Below, one piece after another: positions 21,683-33,245 of a stretch of DNA of 64,000 nt. The position numbers and the translations under genes were made by a program. The stretch comes from Tretioscincus oriximinensis. Lineage: Eukaryota > Chordata > Lepidosauria > Squamata > Gymnophthalmidae. The notes under the pieces are model-generated. The model saw nothing but the letters and a program-made list of their open reading frames with translations. It was not told where the DNA came from and made no database searches. Positions within the stretch are counted from its first letter, which is position 1; each line of letters begins with the position of its first letter. The stretch spans positions 859,276 through 923,275 of the forward strand of contig JAJVDF010000489.1 of NCBI GenBank assembly GCA_022410635.1, read 5' to 3'.

Positions 21683-22233
21683 CTATGGGGCGACCCTTGA
21701 AAACGGTTCGAAAGCTGCAGCTGGTGCAGAATGCAGCAGCTAATCTGCTTACTGGTTCGACTGGCTGGAAACACATCATGCTGGTCCTGAAAGAACTGCA
21801 CTGGCTGCCAATTTGCTACCAAGCNCAATTCAAGGTATTAATTCTCACCTATAAAGCCTTACATAACTTGGGCCNCAAATATCTGAAGGAACGTCTTCTC
21901 ACATATGAGCTTGCCTGTGCCTTAAGATCTTCAGGGGAGGCCCTCCTGACTGTACAACCTCCCTCAGTGGCAGTGAGGGTGGGAACCCAGGATAGGGCCT
22001 TCTCTGTGGCAGCCCCCAGGCTTTGGAATACTCTCTCCCTTGAGGTGCTTCATTCGCCATCTCTGTGTACTTTCAGAAATCGCTTGAAGACGCACCTCTT
22101 TGGCCTGGCCTTTGGCTGAGAAAACTGCTGCCTCTTCCCTATCTTTAGATGTGGCTGTTTTTAACATGTGAATTTTAATCCGCCCTGAGACCTTCGGGTA
22201 TAGAGTGATATAAAAATGTAAATAAATAAATAA
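21683..22233 (+). mobile_element. 5'-truncated L2 LINE with 3' tail
   Basis: It starts within the reverse transcriptase carboxy end and reaches the complete 3' UTR: tccgccctgagaccttcggg, tatagagtgatataaaaatg and a (TAAA)n tail. Several codons carry N. Confidence 0.9.
21685..22119 (+). pseudogene. L2 LINE protein, carboxy-terminal 144 residues
   Basis: Open to its natural stop, the frame shows R-K-L-Q-L-V-Q-N-A-A, L-K-E-L-H-W-L-P-I, L-I-L-T-Y-K-A-L, A-L-R-S-S-G-E-A-L, A-P-R-L-W-N-T-L and L-K-T-H-L-F-G-L-A-F-G. No frameshift interrupts it, which makes it the best-kept carboxy end of the four L2 copies. The catalytic palm is absent because of 5' truncation. Confidence 0.9.
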
Positions 22234-22375
22234 TTCTTGCATTTGATCCATGTGAGAATAAATCACAAGAATTTTGAGGGGCTTTGGGGGATTTACACAA
22301 CACATTTATGGTAGTATGGCACAGCCCACAATGTACATGCATCCCCCAACCATCAGATAACTAGAGGAAGGGGGA

Positions 22376-23031
22376 TGTTACTAATAGAGCCAGGATCTGC
22401 TCACATTAAAATATTATTCTGGTCCCCCCACACCACTGCTGCTGCGTTAACTGACAAAGGGGCTTATAATTACTGACATGTTGTCCAATCTGGCTGAGAC
22501 CATTTTGTGAAGCACAAAGAATAACTGATTTCCTAAGTCATTTCCTACATTTCACCAAATGGCCCTGATTCAAAATTTTGATGCTTCTGGGTTAAAAAGC
22601 AGAGGATGTTTGAGTAGCCTATTTCTTGCCTCTGGGGTGAACCTTAGGTTCCTGCTCCCCTCCATTATATAATCTCACCTCTTAAGATGTCCTTAAATGG
22701 CGTGTGTGTTTGTGGATACAATGTTATTGTATTCTCTGCCATCGTTTGCTTTTAGTCCTTTCACTTTCATTTCCTGCTTTCAAATAGATCTCCCGCCATT
22801 TTTTCCCTTAGGCAGCCAACTGAATATCTGGCTATTGGTCTGCACGGTGGAGCACTCTAACCTCTATATAAGCCTTTGTATTCTGTTACTCCATGCATTA
22901 GTTCTTTAGTTATTTCTGAAGTTAATATTTAACTTCTGGAGTTATCTTGGATCTTATTTCCGCTAATAAAGTTCCTTCTAAAAGACCAAATCTTGTCTAT
23001 TCTGTCTACAAGGGAGCCAGAATTTCTAACG
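22376..23031 (+). mobile_element. Probable solo LTR
   Basis: The block begins TGTTAC and ends ...TCTAACG, close to the TGTTA...TAACA termini of many LTR retroelements. It contains a TATA box (tatataa at 22865-22871) and a polyadenylation signal (AATAAA at 22965-22970) about 100 bases apart, as expected for R, followed by about 60 bases of U5. I see no flanking target duplication and no internal retroviral genes. Gypsy or endogenous retrovirus origin cannot be separated. Confidence 0.5.
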
Positions 23032-25353
23032 TACAAAAGCAATTCACTTAACTGCAGCAGCTGAGGTGCAGCTATTAATCTACATTTTGTTTTGTTGTTT
23101 CAATATATGTTTAAGAATAGTTCATATTGACTTTGGAAGGAAATGGCTTGAACTAAATCAATACAATCCTACTTTAAATTGCTTTTAGAGTGTCAACAAA
23201 GGGCCTAAGTATGATAATTTGGAATACACATAACAACCTGGATCCATTATACATAAGGTAGAAATGTTAGTGAGAAATACTACATAGCCTTGCTTACTGC
23301 TTGTTTTTCTGCAATCTATTTCTGCTTTNCTTTGACCAAATACCTTTTCTTTTGTTCACCTAGCTATTGAAAGGATAGAGAAAAATTATGGCACAATGCC
23401 AAATCTGTATCATTCTAGTTTTATATGACATTATCTTGGCAGCCTCAAGTTATAGTGTGTGCTACTGCTCTAAAACACACACAACTATTTGTAAATCACA
23501 GTTTTNAAAAAATTAAAATGGGAGCAGTGCAGTTAATCAGAACATAGAAGAGAATGGAATTCAGCTTGGGTAAGAAGAAGGTTTTATATTTAAAAAGAGT
23601 AATGCACTATGCAGCTCGTGTTAATATGAATACAAATTATATTAATTTATGTCAGAGGATTTCCTATTACTTTCGATATATGTATGTCCAGATTTATCCA
23701 AAAGTAAAACTAATTCAGTTCAGTAAAATCTGATTTTCAAAAAGTTGCAAAACATTGCATTTTTAAATATTCAAAAGAAGCTTTTCTGCATTATCACTGT
23801 GATGATGATGTGTAATTGGTAGGAATTTGTTAGAAACACCAGAAAGGAAGGAGGAGGAAATAGCCCAGTAAGGAGGTATGGCTAGCAGGAGAACCCCTGA
23901 TGGAAAGGAAACATTGATCGAAAGAGCAGCCAATGAGAGCTGATGGGTTGGCTGAGAGAGAGAAGGCATTTAGAGAAAGTTTGAGGCTTTAGTATTGCTG
24001 GAGGAAAGATACCTAAAATGATACTTTGAAGAAGTGAGCCAAGGGGATTCAGTGGAGATATTTACCAGTCCCTAAAATGACTGCTGCCATGGTGACTTAA
24101 GCAAAAAGAAAGTGCTTAAGTCTTGTGTATAATTGCTTATAAAGCAGGAGGCAAACAGATCTCTNTTGAAAGATGCTGGGAAATAAAAAAGCCAGAGTTA
24201 TTGCATCCATCAAACTCCAGCAGAAAGATGGAGGGGTGGACACAAAGATAGGAAATGTGTGTTTTGAAACCAAGAGTGAACTCATAATTATGTTTACATG
24301 AAACTGTTTTGTGTTGTTCTGTTCCTATGTTTGGACAACAAAGTTTCAGTTAATTTTGAATACTTTTTGAGTCTGTGTTCCATATACATTACATCTCTGT
24401 GAGGGAAACTGATGAAAAAATTAAATATTCTAGGAGGCTTTGGCCCTACCCACCTACAGCAACAGAACTAGATTCTGGCTGGGGATCTTTGAATGGGTAA
24501 GTGTTCAAATATAAACCCAAATATTTGAAGTTTTGGGAAGTAAAGCATATGAGCAGAGGTGGAGAACTAAGAGGAGATTGTGGGTGTCTCATGGCCCACC
24601 TGTATTAAGACATAAGAGGCTCCACCCCGTCATCACAATCACTGTTTAGCTAAGATTGCCTATGTTCCGCAGCAACATTAGCCATTCAGTACTGTGGAAC
24701 TGCCAGTAGCCAAATCCAATACTTTCTTACCAAATAAGCCCACAAATTAGTAAAAACTGATATGGTGTGAACACTTGCTTTTGTCTTTGGAATGCAGATT
24801 ATGTTGCCTTGAAGGCAAATCACTTTATACCAACTGAGAATGAACAGATCATCACAGCCCTATCACAATCTCCATTTGTTATCAGATGGGATAAAGGCAA
24901 AGGCAGAAAGTAGTGCATGCGCTTTAATGGCAATTGCTATTTGCTATTTTGATAGCAATTCAAATTTAAACCATATCTACCACCACCAGCACCACCACAT
25001 AGGCTATAAAAAAGCCTGTGTGAGTTTCCCACTCACTTTGTGATAACCATATTTCTGTATACAGTTTTTAATTATATAAGCAAATCAACACTTCCTGTAA
25101 ATGGACAAAATACTAAGATTCTGGCCTCACAGCAGGACTGTAAGTGGACTGAAGGTTATTCTGCACTGCCCAGTATATCATTCTTGGAAGGCTACTAATA
25201 GTCTATCTTCCACACACAGATGTGATCTAAGGAAGGGTCTAATAAATACTTAAGTCAACAGATTGCAACAAAAGTAGAGTCCTTTTTTTGCTGGATTCTG
25301 GAAAATGCTAGCAAACTCAACTGTATGCCTTTCATAGAAGCTAACAAATAGGA
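23032..25353. other. Non-coding; LTR-like features around 23830-24400
   Basis: No gene was recognised. The part 23830-24400 begins TGTTAGAAAC and has agagagagaaggcattta, and aataaaaaag at 24182, which recall LTR promoters and polyadenylation signals. No matching end or target duplication was found, so it is left unclassified. Confidence 0.35.
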
Positions 25354-25420
25354 ATGTAAGACCATAAGATGAGCCCTGCTGGATCAGACCACAGAAAACA
25401 TAGTTCAGNATTGTCTCACC
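25354..25420 (-). mobile_element. CR1-like LINE 3' fragment, minus strand
   Basis: aatgtaagaccataagatga and gccctgctggatcagaccac match the reverse-complemented 3' end of the CR1-like family seen at 8586 and 38487. Only about 70 bases are clear. Confidence 0.65.
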
Positions 25421-26304
25421 GAGACATTTGCTTCTGTGCATTTTTAAGTAGAAAAAGTAGAACATAAATGCAACTCCTCGGACCTTCAAATTCATTCCAG
25501 TTCAACACACAGGACAGGCAAAGACAGTTGGCCCATAAGAGCAAGGTGGGTGGCCTGATTATATCTAGTCAGAGCTCAGGACCACTCCCCTTCCCTTTTT
25601 AAAGTTCATGCATTTTCAACCTCAACTGAGGGGAGGAGCACACCACGACTTAAAAACCTCTACAATGTTATGATCTGGAATATAGCAATCGCATGTCTGT
25701 GCACACCAAACATGTATTTTTTTTACTCTTAACAGCCAATAGAAACAACTGCTGTGTTCTCAATCATGTTATCATTATGCGTCTAATTTGTGCATACACA
25801 TATGATCACAAGAATATGGGGGTTTTCTACAATGATGCCTGAAGATCTCAGCAATAGTTTATTCCAGGGAAAAAGGCATTTANTGCAACTGTGTCCGGAC
25901 TGAAAAATACATATGTCCATGATTTTTATGAATGTGCCACTGCCAGGAGATTGAAGGAGGAGGGGGTTGGTTTTCTCACTTCTCCCTCTCCAAATGTGAG
26001 TCTGTGATTGGTGAGGTTATGCCCACCCCTCTGTNGAGCAGGCAGAGGGGGGCACAAAGGATGTGTCCCTCATTTGCTCTCTGCCCCCGCCGAAGGTGAA
26101 GGTCTCCTCCAGGCAGCCGGGAGCAGCTTTGGCATTCTCATAATNTCCCTGTCGTCCCTGTTAAATGCTTAGGTCCAGATCTTGTTTTCTGTTTAATAAT
26201 ATGCTTTGGTTTTTGTTTTTAAAACCAGAAGGAATCATCTATTCAATTTCGGGGAGGGGACCGCACATCAAATTAGGCTCTGCATATGTGAACTAAAATT
26301 GTCT
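25421..26304. other. Non-coding, nothing recognised
   Basis: Mixed composition, with a GC-richer part at 26020-26130. No gene or known repeat was identified. Confidence 0.45.
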
Positions 26305-26490
26305 AGAGGGAGAGAAGAAGAGAGGGAAGAAGAAAGGGAGAAAGAAAGAGGAAGAGAGGGAGGGAAGAAGGGAGGGAGAGGAAGATGCGAAAGGAGAGAG
26401 GGGAGAAAGGCAAGATGGGAAGGAAGAAGGGAGGGAAAAAGGGAGAGAGAAAGGAGAAAAAAGGGAGGAAAGAAGGAAGGGAGGTTGAGG
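26305..26490 (+). repeat. Polypurine (GGGA/GGAA)n tract, about 185 bases
   Basis: Almost uninterrupted purines of the type gggagggaagaagggaggga, broken by only a few pyrimidines (gatgcga, ggcaagatggg). It produces long Lys/Glu/Arg- or Ser/Pro-rich open frames that are not genes. Confidence 0.95.
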
Positions 26491-26679
26491 CAAATTTTGT
26501 CCTGGTTTTGGACTCTGCGATTATGGTAGCCNTAATAAGAGAAGACTTGCCAACTCAGTCTATCCAACTGGGCATTGTCTCATAAGAAGCCCCCAACTGC
26601 ATCTAGACTTGCTCAAACTTTCTTGTCACTTCAACCCAAAGGCTGTACCAAGACACCTATATTGGTAAAGACTGATATA

Positions 26680-26810
26680 TTTGGCATCTATGAATTTGTC
26701 TAAACGTAATTTAAAGCTGTCCTGGATGGTAGCTATGCACACCCTATGTGGCAGTAAATTCCATAGACTGATGACCCTCTAAAATACATACCCTTGGACA
26801 TCATAATTCA
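26680..26810 (-). mobile_element. CR1-like LINE 3' UTR fragment, minus strand
   Basis: atgaatttgtctaaacgtaa, aaagctgtcctggatggtag and gtggcagtaaattccatag follow the same layout as the family copies at 38700-38800 and 56560-56640 (block upstream of the terminal part). Confidence 0.6.
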
Positions 26811-27169
26811 GAGATATAAACAGTAGGGCAAAGACAAAGTGGGATGGGATGGTGATGGCATATGAGCTGGTTCCCACATCCCATTGTTCCCAACATCTTT
26901 ATTGTTCACTTGCATGTTTGTGGACAACAATGTGGAATATTCTGTTTTTAGAGAGCCAAATAGTAATAATGTCTGCATATCCCATAATTTCAAGATATAA
27001 TTATATTATCACTAGGAACTTGGCATATAAATCTCTCATTTTCTCAAAGTTCAAAGTAATTCACAACTGTAGTTCTTTCTTATGCTATGTTCCCATTTTT
27101 GATACCTGCTAATTTGCTCAACTTAAAAGATGACAAATTTTCTTTGTGGTACATTACTCATTAGAGTGC

Positions 27170-28080
27170 TGACAGATCCTGCCACTGTTAACAAAAGGTT
27201 TAATTTAAAGCAATATAAACAGCATTGTACAGTAGAAGTGGAAAAAGTGGCAATTAAAATGCATCTGCTATGATGGAATGAACTTTAACAAAGATCCTAA
27301 TGATCGTATTAGAAGTCATGCATGAAGTTCTATTTTTGATGCATGGCATAATCACGAAAAAGAAAAAAACCACTTTAACATAAATATGAAGCGTGGCATT
27401 TGCAAACTGATAGAATCGTGACACTGCAGACATTTTGCAATAATGAGAAAGGAGAAGAAAGAGAGAGGAAATTTTCCTCACTGCCTATGCATCATTTGAA
27501 TCAATTTAGATAAATTTGCTTGCTTTCTTCAATTGAAGGTCATACTATTGTAAAGTGATTTTTATAATTGTTGTTATTCTATATCACTTATGTCATATTT
27601 CGACTAGATTAACTTTGAGAGCATCACTCTAATAGATGATTAGCTAACCGATTTGTTCTACAGTATACACATTTACATACATGCACATATGCTAGGGAAA
27701 GCTAAAGTACTGTCTGCTGTTGAACAAACAAATAAAGCATGTGTTTTGGATGAGATCAATTATATCTTAAAGTTGGTCCAATGATCGGGGTACAGAAACT
27801 TTTCATTTAATTCTTTCCTCTGCTTTTAAATTGTTACATTCTCAAGCCAAATTCTGGTAAAAGAGCTTGTGTCTAATATTCGTTTTGCTATGGAACTGAA
27901 CACCCATTTAATTTAACGGTGAATTGTTTAATTGAACAAATCACTCATTCAATTTTTAACAATGAATAATAACGATACTATGAGACATCCATACTACAAA
28001 TGTTTGGTCAAATAGTTTGCGTTTTTAAGCTGGAGCCTGGTAAAGGATGTATCAACAGAGTCAACTGAATTTGTGTTGCA
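27170..28080. promoter_or_regulatory. Candidate conserved non-coding element
   Basis: About 900 bases free of recognisable repeats, dense in homeodomain (ggcaattaaaatgcatctgc, ccatttaatttaacgg), TCF/LEF-like (tttaacaaagatcc) and CCAAT-like (ggtccaatgatcgg) words. No exon-like frame is present. The label rests on texture and lack of repeats, and conservation is untested. Confidence 0.35.
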
Positions 28081-28109
28081 TTTACCAATCAGGTTGTTAG
28101 ATATGGGTT

Positions 28110-28197
28110 GAAGAAGAAGAAGAAGAAGAAGAAAAAGTAGAAGAAAAAGAAAAAGAAAAAGAAAAAGAAAAAGAAAAAGAAGGAGGAGGAGGAAGAG

Positions 28198-28229
<32 letters not shown>

Positions 28230-28347
28230 AGAGGAGGAGGAAGAGGAGGAGGAAGAAGAAGAAGAAAGAAGAAGAAAGAAGAAGAAAGAAGAAGAAAGAA
28301 GAAGAAAGAAGAAGAAGAAAGAAGAAGGAAGAGGAAGGAGAAGGAGA

Positions 28348-28378
<31 letters not shown>

Positions 28379-28430
28379 GGAAGAAGAGGAAGAAGAGGAG
28401 GAGGAGGAAGAGGACGATGACCAGAAGAAG
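28110..28430 (+). repeat. Polypurine triplet/hexamer microsatellite, about 320 bases
   Basis: Successive domains of (GAA)n, (GAAAAA)n, (GAGGAA)n, (GAGGAG)n and (GAAGAAA)n on the plus strand with almost no pyrimidines. It directly abuts the 3' end of a minus-strand SINE, so it is best read as the grossly expanded (TTC)n tail of that SINE. The long Ser/Phe-rich open frame on the other strand is a by-product. Confidence 0.95.
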
Positions 28431-28722
28431 TGAGTTCTTATACCCCACTTTTCTCACCTTACAAAGGGATTCAAAGCAGCTTACAAGGGTATTTTGCCCG
28501 AGAGCTGACATTCTANCTTCCCCACCAGGCTGTGGTGGTTCCCATGTATCTACTTGCAGTCAGTGGCAATTTCTTGCAATTCTTGCTTTCGAATAGCTGG
28601 GATGGCTAGAGCTACAGGNTAGTGTAAGGTGCTCATTCCTNCCCATGTCNAACTCAGGGCTTTGAAACCTGATCTCCCAGATGAGAGATGGTTTCTTAAG
28701 CAACTGAGCCATTCGCTCCTGC
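28431..28722 (-). mobile_element. tRNA-derived SINE (family 2), copy 1, minus strand
   Basis: Read on the minus strand, the head gcgaatggctcagttgctta carries a tRNA-type A box (TGGCTCAGTTG). About 45 bases later aggtttcaaagccctg is a degraded B box. The body ends with gaaaagtggggtataagaa, followed by the triplet-repeat tail at 28110-28430. Such SINEs are transcribed by RNA polymerase III and moved by LINE machinery. Copy 2 lies at 35738-36006. Several Ns are present. Confidence 0.75.
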
Positions 28723-30690
28723 TAGAACTGATTTACTGGATTATTAGCTGGTTGGGAAAAGGNGCTATCAAGCCAAAATACAGGGTTACTATGGAAAGAC
28801 TGATGTGTAAGAAACTACCAGAATGAGAGGCATAGGTATCTGATATTGCCAACAAAGTATCCAATGATATTTGGAAGGCAGAGGCAGAGCCAGGCTCCCA
28901 GGGGCCCCATGGCAGAAGAGTGAAGTTGGGCCCTCCTGCTCAGCTTTCTACTTTACATTTTAAAGTCTGCAGCAATGCATGGCGAGTCTTACAATTGATT
29001 ATGCCACACACATGCCAATAAGCAGTTCTGGATGATCACTGATTACTGCTTGTTGGCACATGTGTCATTGGTCTCTGTAGGTTGCCAAAGTTCTGAGCAC
29101 TGGGTATTGTACCACAGAATGTTGAACTCTCCAACACACCTTTTATTATATGTANAGATAGAGGCAAAGTGCACAGCCTACTTACCAGAACTTACAAACT
29201 TACCACTAGTTGTGNCCTTATTCATCATTAACACTACTAGAATACCCATCATCATTGGGGATCAATAGATATTTTAACTGTAATTTTTACTGGTTTCAAA
29301 CTAAATGTTTGACTGGTTCTTTTTTGTATTTTATTTTATACATGATGTGGCAAGAAGATCAATCACTCATAGTATTTGAAGAAGTAAGTACTCTTAATTG
29401 TTGCTTGATGTGCAACAAGAACTAAACTCATAAACACTGTTTACAGCAAATAATCCATCTTTGGATTCCATATATAATGTTCATTCCTGGGGGGTCTAAA
29501 CTGCTTGAAAGAAAGACATGTCTAGTCATCCTTGGAGCAAGAATCTGCTTTAATCAGACTGTATCCCTTTTTTGGTTTTTAGCTTGGTCATTTCNAGTGT
29601 TCATAAGCAATAGCAGTGGTACCCAGTTTCACCTCCTCGAGACTAATAAATGTGAATGTGTCACTCAGCTGGAATTTAACAGCTATCTTCTTGGGTTATA
29701 CAGATTGTAAACATTTTCTTTTCTTTTTTGGAACAGATTGGACATGTTAAAATGCTGCCACCTTCTGTCTCATGTCCAATTCACATACAGTAGCGAGACA
29801 ATTCAGCCGACTTCTAACCTGATTTACACTGATCCTGCACTTCGGTTTTCCTATATATAACATGACAAGTTAAATACAGAGCCTGCCAAAAAATCTTGAT
29901 AGGCTGCACTCTCCTGTAGTAGCACTTGAAAAGACCATTACAACTGCCATCTAAATACAGTTTGTTCAGTATTTTTGACAGTGAATTAGCTGAACAGCAG
30001 TTTATCTTGGTGTTAAAGGACTGATGTTAGAAGAGTTTAGGAATTCCCAAGATGTAGATTTTTGAAACACAAATCATGCAAGACAGAAATGTCACTAAAA
30101 GTTGGCATCCATTTCAGCTTTTAAAAAATCCACATTCACTTTTCTTTGAATCCCTTAAATGTCCCAAATCAACTTGTTTCCTGCTTAGAAGGTTTTGTCC
30201 GTATGAAGAATACAAGAGGTCCTAAGCTATTCATCCTTCTCTTGCATGTTATGGTAGAACCTCAGAAATACAATTCAGAAGAAAAAAATGGATTAATGGT
30301 TATACTAATGATAGCATAGAACCTGAAATGGTTTTGGAGTGGTTCTTGATGCACTCTACAATAAGGCAAACCTAGGTTTGGACATGTAAAATATTTTAAT
30401 ATATTATTGCTTTGAAGAATATTTCCAGATAGGACATTGTAAGCTACATTAGAATTCACAAGAAATGAGCTTGTACATAACAGCTCCTTTGTAGGAGTGT
30501 TATAAGAAATAAAAAGCAACAACATATGTCCAGGATCTATTTGCACAGGCAGGCAGGAGAGCGCTAAAAGTTATGTGCTGAGAGTCTAGAACAAGTCAAT
30601 GTTGAGCCTTTGTCTTGCATTTGAGAAAGCCCAGAAGCATTTGATGGGTTACTGTATGATAGGGTGATGAACTAAATAGCTGTGGCCCAA
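28723..30690. other. Non-coding, nothing recognised
   Basis: AT-rich sequence without a recognisable gene or repeat family. Confidence 0.5.
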
Positions 30691-31098
30691 ACAAGTGGAC
30701 TGGATGTCTATGAGGAATCGTTAAAGGATCTAGGGATGTTTATTTTGCAAAAGAGAAGACTATGAGGAGACATGATAGCTGTCTACAAATATCTGAAGGG
30801 CTGTCACAGAGCAGAGGGATCAACCTAATTCTCATTGGCACATGGAATGACTAGAAGCAACAGGATAAAAATGCAAGGGAGTAGATACAGATGAGAGATC
30901 AGAAATTCTTTTTTGAAAGTAAGGATGATCTGGTGTAGATTGCCACAGGAGGTGGTGAGTTCTTCTTTGGAGGAAGTCTTCAAATAGAAGCTGGACAGCC
31001 ATCTGTCTGGGATTATACAGTGAATTCTGCATTGAGCAGGGAGCTGGACCCAAGGACCCTGGAGGGCACTTCCAACCCTATGATTCTATGTTTCTATA
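30691..31098 (+). mobile_element. CR1 LINE 3' UTR with terminal octamer
   Basis: gatctagggatgtttatttt, agaagactatgaggagacat, gatagctgtctacaaatatc and ctgaagggctgtcac match the classic CR1 3' UTR. The end, ggcacttccaaccctatgat followed by tctatgtttctat, is the CR1 terminal (ATTCTRTG) repeat. The copy is 5'-truncated and lacks coding sequence. Confidence 0.85.
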
Positions 31099-31854
31099 GG
31101 TGGAAACATATAGAGGAGTTTCATCTTTGAGCTCTCAAATCTATATTTTAATCAAAGCTAGTTNTTACAATCAGAGCCTCATTTCTTCTCTTTACCCTGC
31201 AGTTTCACAACACTAGTTCATTTCATTCATCCTGTCTGAGTCCATTGGCCATGTTAACTAATGCCAATGGGATGTAAAGTTCAAAACCCTGTTCAAATTC
31301 ATTTCCTTTGCTTTTTATGAGAAAACAGTAGCAGCAACTGAAAAGGAGTGAAATAAAACATAGAATTTCCTTACTTTACCTACTACAGGTGACAAATGAA
31401 TTACAATACTACCTGCTTGTGTAAAATACAGAATTCCCCCCNAAGTCCATTTATTCATCATGAAGGATCTTACACCAGCAGACTGCTGAACAGAGCATTT
31501 TGGCCCCATATAAATTTAGCCATCAGTCAAAGAGACAGTGGCAATGGCTGCCCCATGACAATTTCACCAGTCCCCTTGCCTCTGTGGTTGCCAGGTTTTG
31601 TGATCCTTGTGCATAGGAACCATGGAAAATGTTACCTCCTTTTTAAAAATGAAGGCAATGGATGGCACTTTTATACTGACACCTCCCCATTGAGCCACCT
31701 CCACTTGGAAGTGGAGATACAGTCCTTATGTCTAAGCATAAATGTACAATTATATTTTTGTACAACGTTGAGAATTGGACTGCATCCAATATTTCACCAT
31801 AGTAAACAATCCAAAATAAAGCATTTCTGGATTGCTTTATTACAGATTATACTA
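31099..31854. other. Non-coding, nothing recognised
   Basis: Unassigned. A 177-codon frame over 31396-31929 has no domain features and runs into the LINE tail. Confidence 0.45.
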
Positions 31855-32215
31855 CTATTTTTTATTTATTCATTTTTTTTTATTTTTTTTTTAAATATAT
31901 CCCATCCTTCACCACAGGTCCCAGGGTAGATAACAACAGTAAAAGATAAAATGTACAAATTATTAAAATATATTTAATATAGAGCCTTTCTTCCAATCCA
32001 AACCCTCTCCCTGACAAAAGTCCAAGGGGAGCTAAGAGATAAGTTTATAGCAGAATAAATAAGTAGTGCAGCTTTAGATGCCAAGAAAGAAAAGTAGAAA
32101 TTTCCACCTGGATCAATGGGACAGTGTCTTTTGAACCGACACAGAGAAATGATGACATCTTCCCTGGCCATCCAGAGGCACATCACTAAGCACATTAGCA
32201 GAAGCAGCTTCAATA
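31855..32215 (-). mobile_element. LINE 3' UTR and tail, minus strand
   Basis: The plus strand begins with T/A-rich (TTTA)n, then tcccatccttcaccacaggt, cccagggtagataacaacag and taaaagataaaatgtacaaa. The same series of words occurs at 63290-63350, so both are copies of one L2-like LINE 3' end. The inner part is decayed. Confidence 0.6.
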
Positions 32216-32869
32216 ATGCTTCTCTTGATCATCAGCTTATGATAACAAGCAATTGCTTTTATTGCCTTGTTTTGCATAAGGCAGAATGTTAAACTATTGC
32301 ATTAATCAAGATAAATTTAATCAGCTACAGGAATCCAATTGTTGGGAAAACCATGAAGTAGAAAGTTCACTTATATAACAGCATTGTTTGATGGATATGT
32401 TTTATACAGAACAGCATATGCACCTTACATGCAATTGTGCATTTAAATATTCTAATATTTGTGTGATTCAAAATTGTGAAGAAAAAAATTAAACTAAAAG
32501 TACAGCTTGTATGCAAATGAACTAGGTATATTTTGTCTAACTTTTTTGATGTTCTAAGTGAGCAAGGGTAGTTTGGTCTCAAATCTAAACAAGGAATTTT
32601 GGAAACTAAAAGGGTGTCTGGCCCATAAAGACAAAGTAGAAAGAGTGTAACTACAGACTCCAATCCAAATCTTGAATCCTCTTTCCTTTTCTTACTCATG
32701 CACAAGTCAGTTGTTTCATGGCGCTACAATTTACTCTACTGAATGGGTTCCATTTTCAAGGGACTGCAGATTTATTGATTGGTGCACTCTACCCAGCAAT
32801 CCTAATGGACATCAGCCTTCTCTGTGGTCGTGTACATTTATGCAAAAAGGATAGATAATTCTAAGGCTG
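32216..32869. other. Non-coding, nothing recognised
   Basis: AT-rich unassigned sequence. Confidence 0.5.
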
Positions 32870-33245
32870 TATCCAGACTGCTCTCCTAATAGTATTATTA
32901 ACAGCTTATGCTGACATCTTTATCAGTCTACATGCTCCATTATTTTGGCACTTTGCATTCTTGATATCTTACAGTACTCCTTCACATAATGTGATCTGTT
33001 ACCTTTCCTTCAAAAGAAGTCTTCTCATGTTCTTTGAGTGACAATCCATAGACCCATCAATAGAAATCAATTTTCTGCAATGACCATTCTTGCTGAAAGT
33101 ATGGTGAGAATTTCTGTGCAGCAGTCCTGATGGNACCTTGAAGTCATTTCAGAGAAAGTAGCATTTTCAGAATTCTTTAAAGAGCTTTGAAGAAGTGATA
33201 CAATGTTCTATTTGAGCATTGCTGCAACACCATAGGCAGCAACAA
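32870..33245 (+). repeat. Dispersed repeat of unknown type, copy 1
   Basis: ggctgtatccagactgct at the start and ttctttaaagagctttgaag, then gcattgctgcaacac near the end, parallel gggagcatccagattttt and ttctttaaagagctatgagg, then gcactgccgtaaatg at 44395-45010. The shared order over several hundred bases suggests two old copies of one element. Type not determined. Confidence 0.45.

Noticed and set aside
23828..24400. A second solo LTR on the plus strand
   Set aside because: It has TGTTAGAAAC, a promoter-like GAGAGA region and aataaa, but no matching right terminus or flanking duplication.
26206..26585. Lys/Glu/Arg-rich frames up to 107 codons
   Set aside because: They are translations of the polypurine tract at 26305-26490.
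28089..28511. 140-codon Ser/Phe-rich minus-strand frame
   Set aside because: It is the translation of the purine microsatellite and SINE tail, not a gene.
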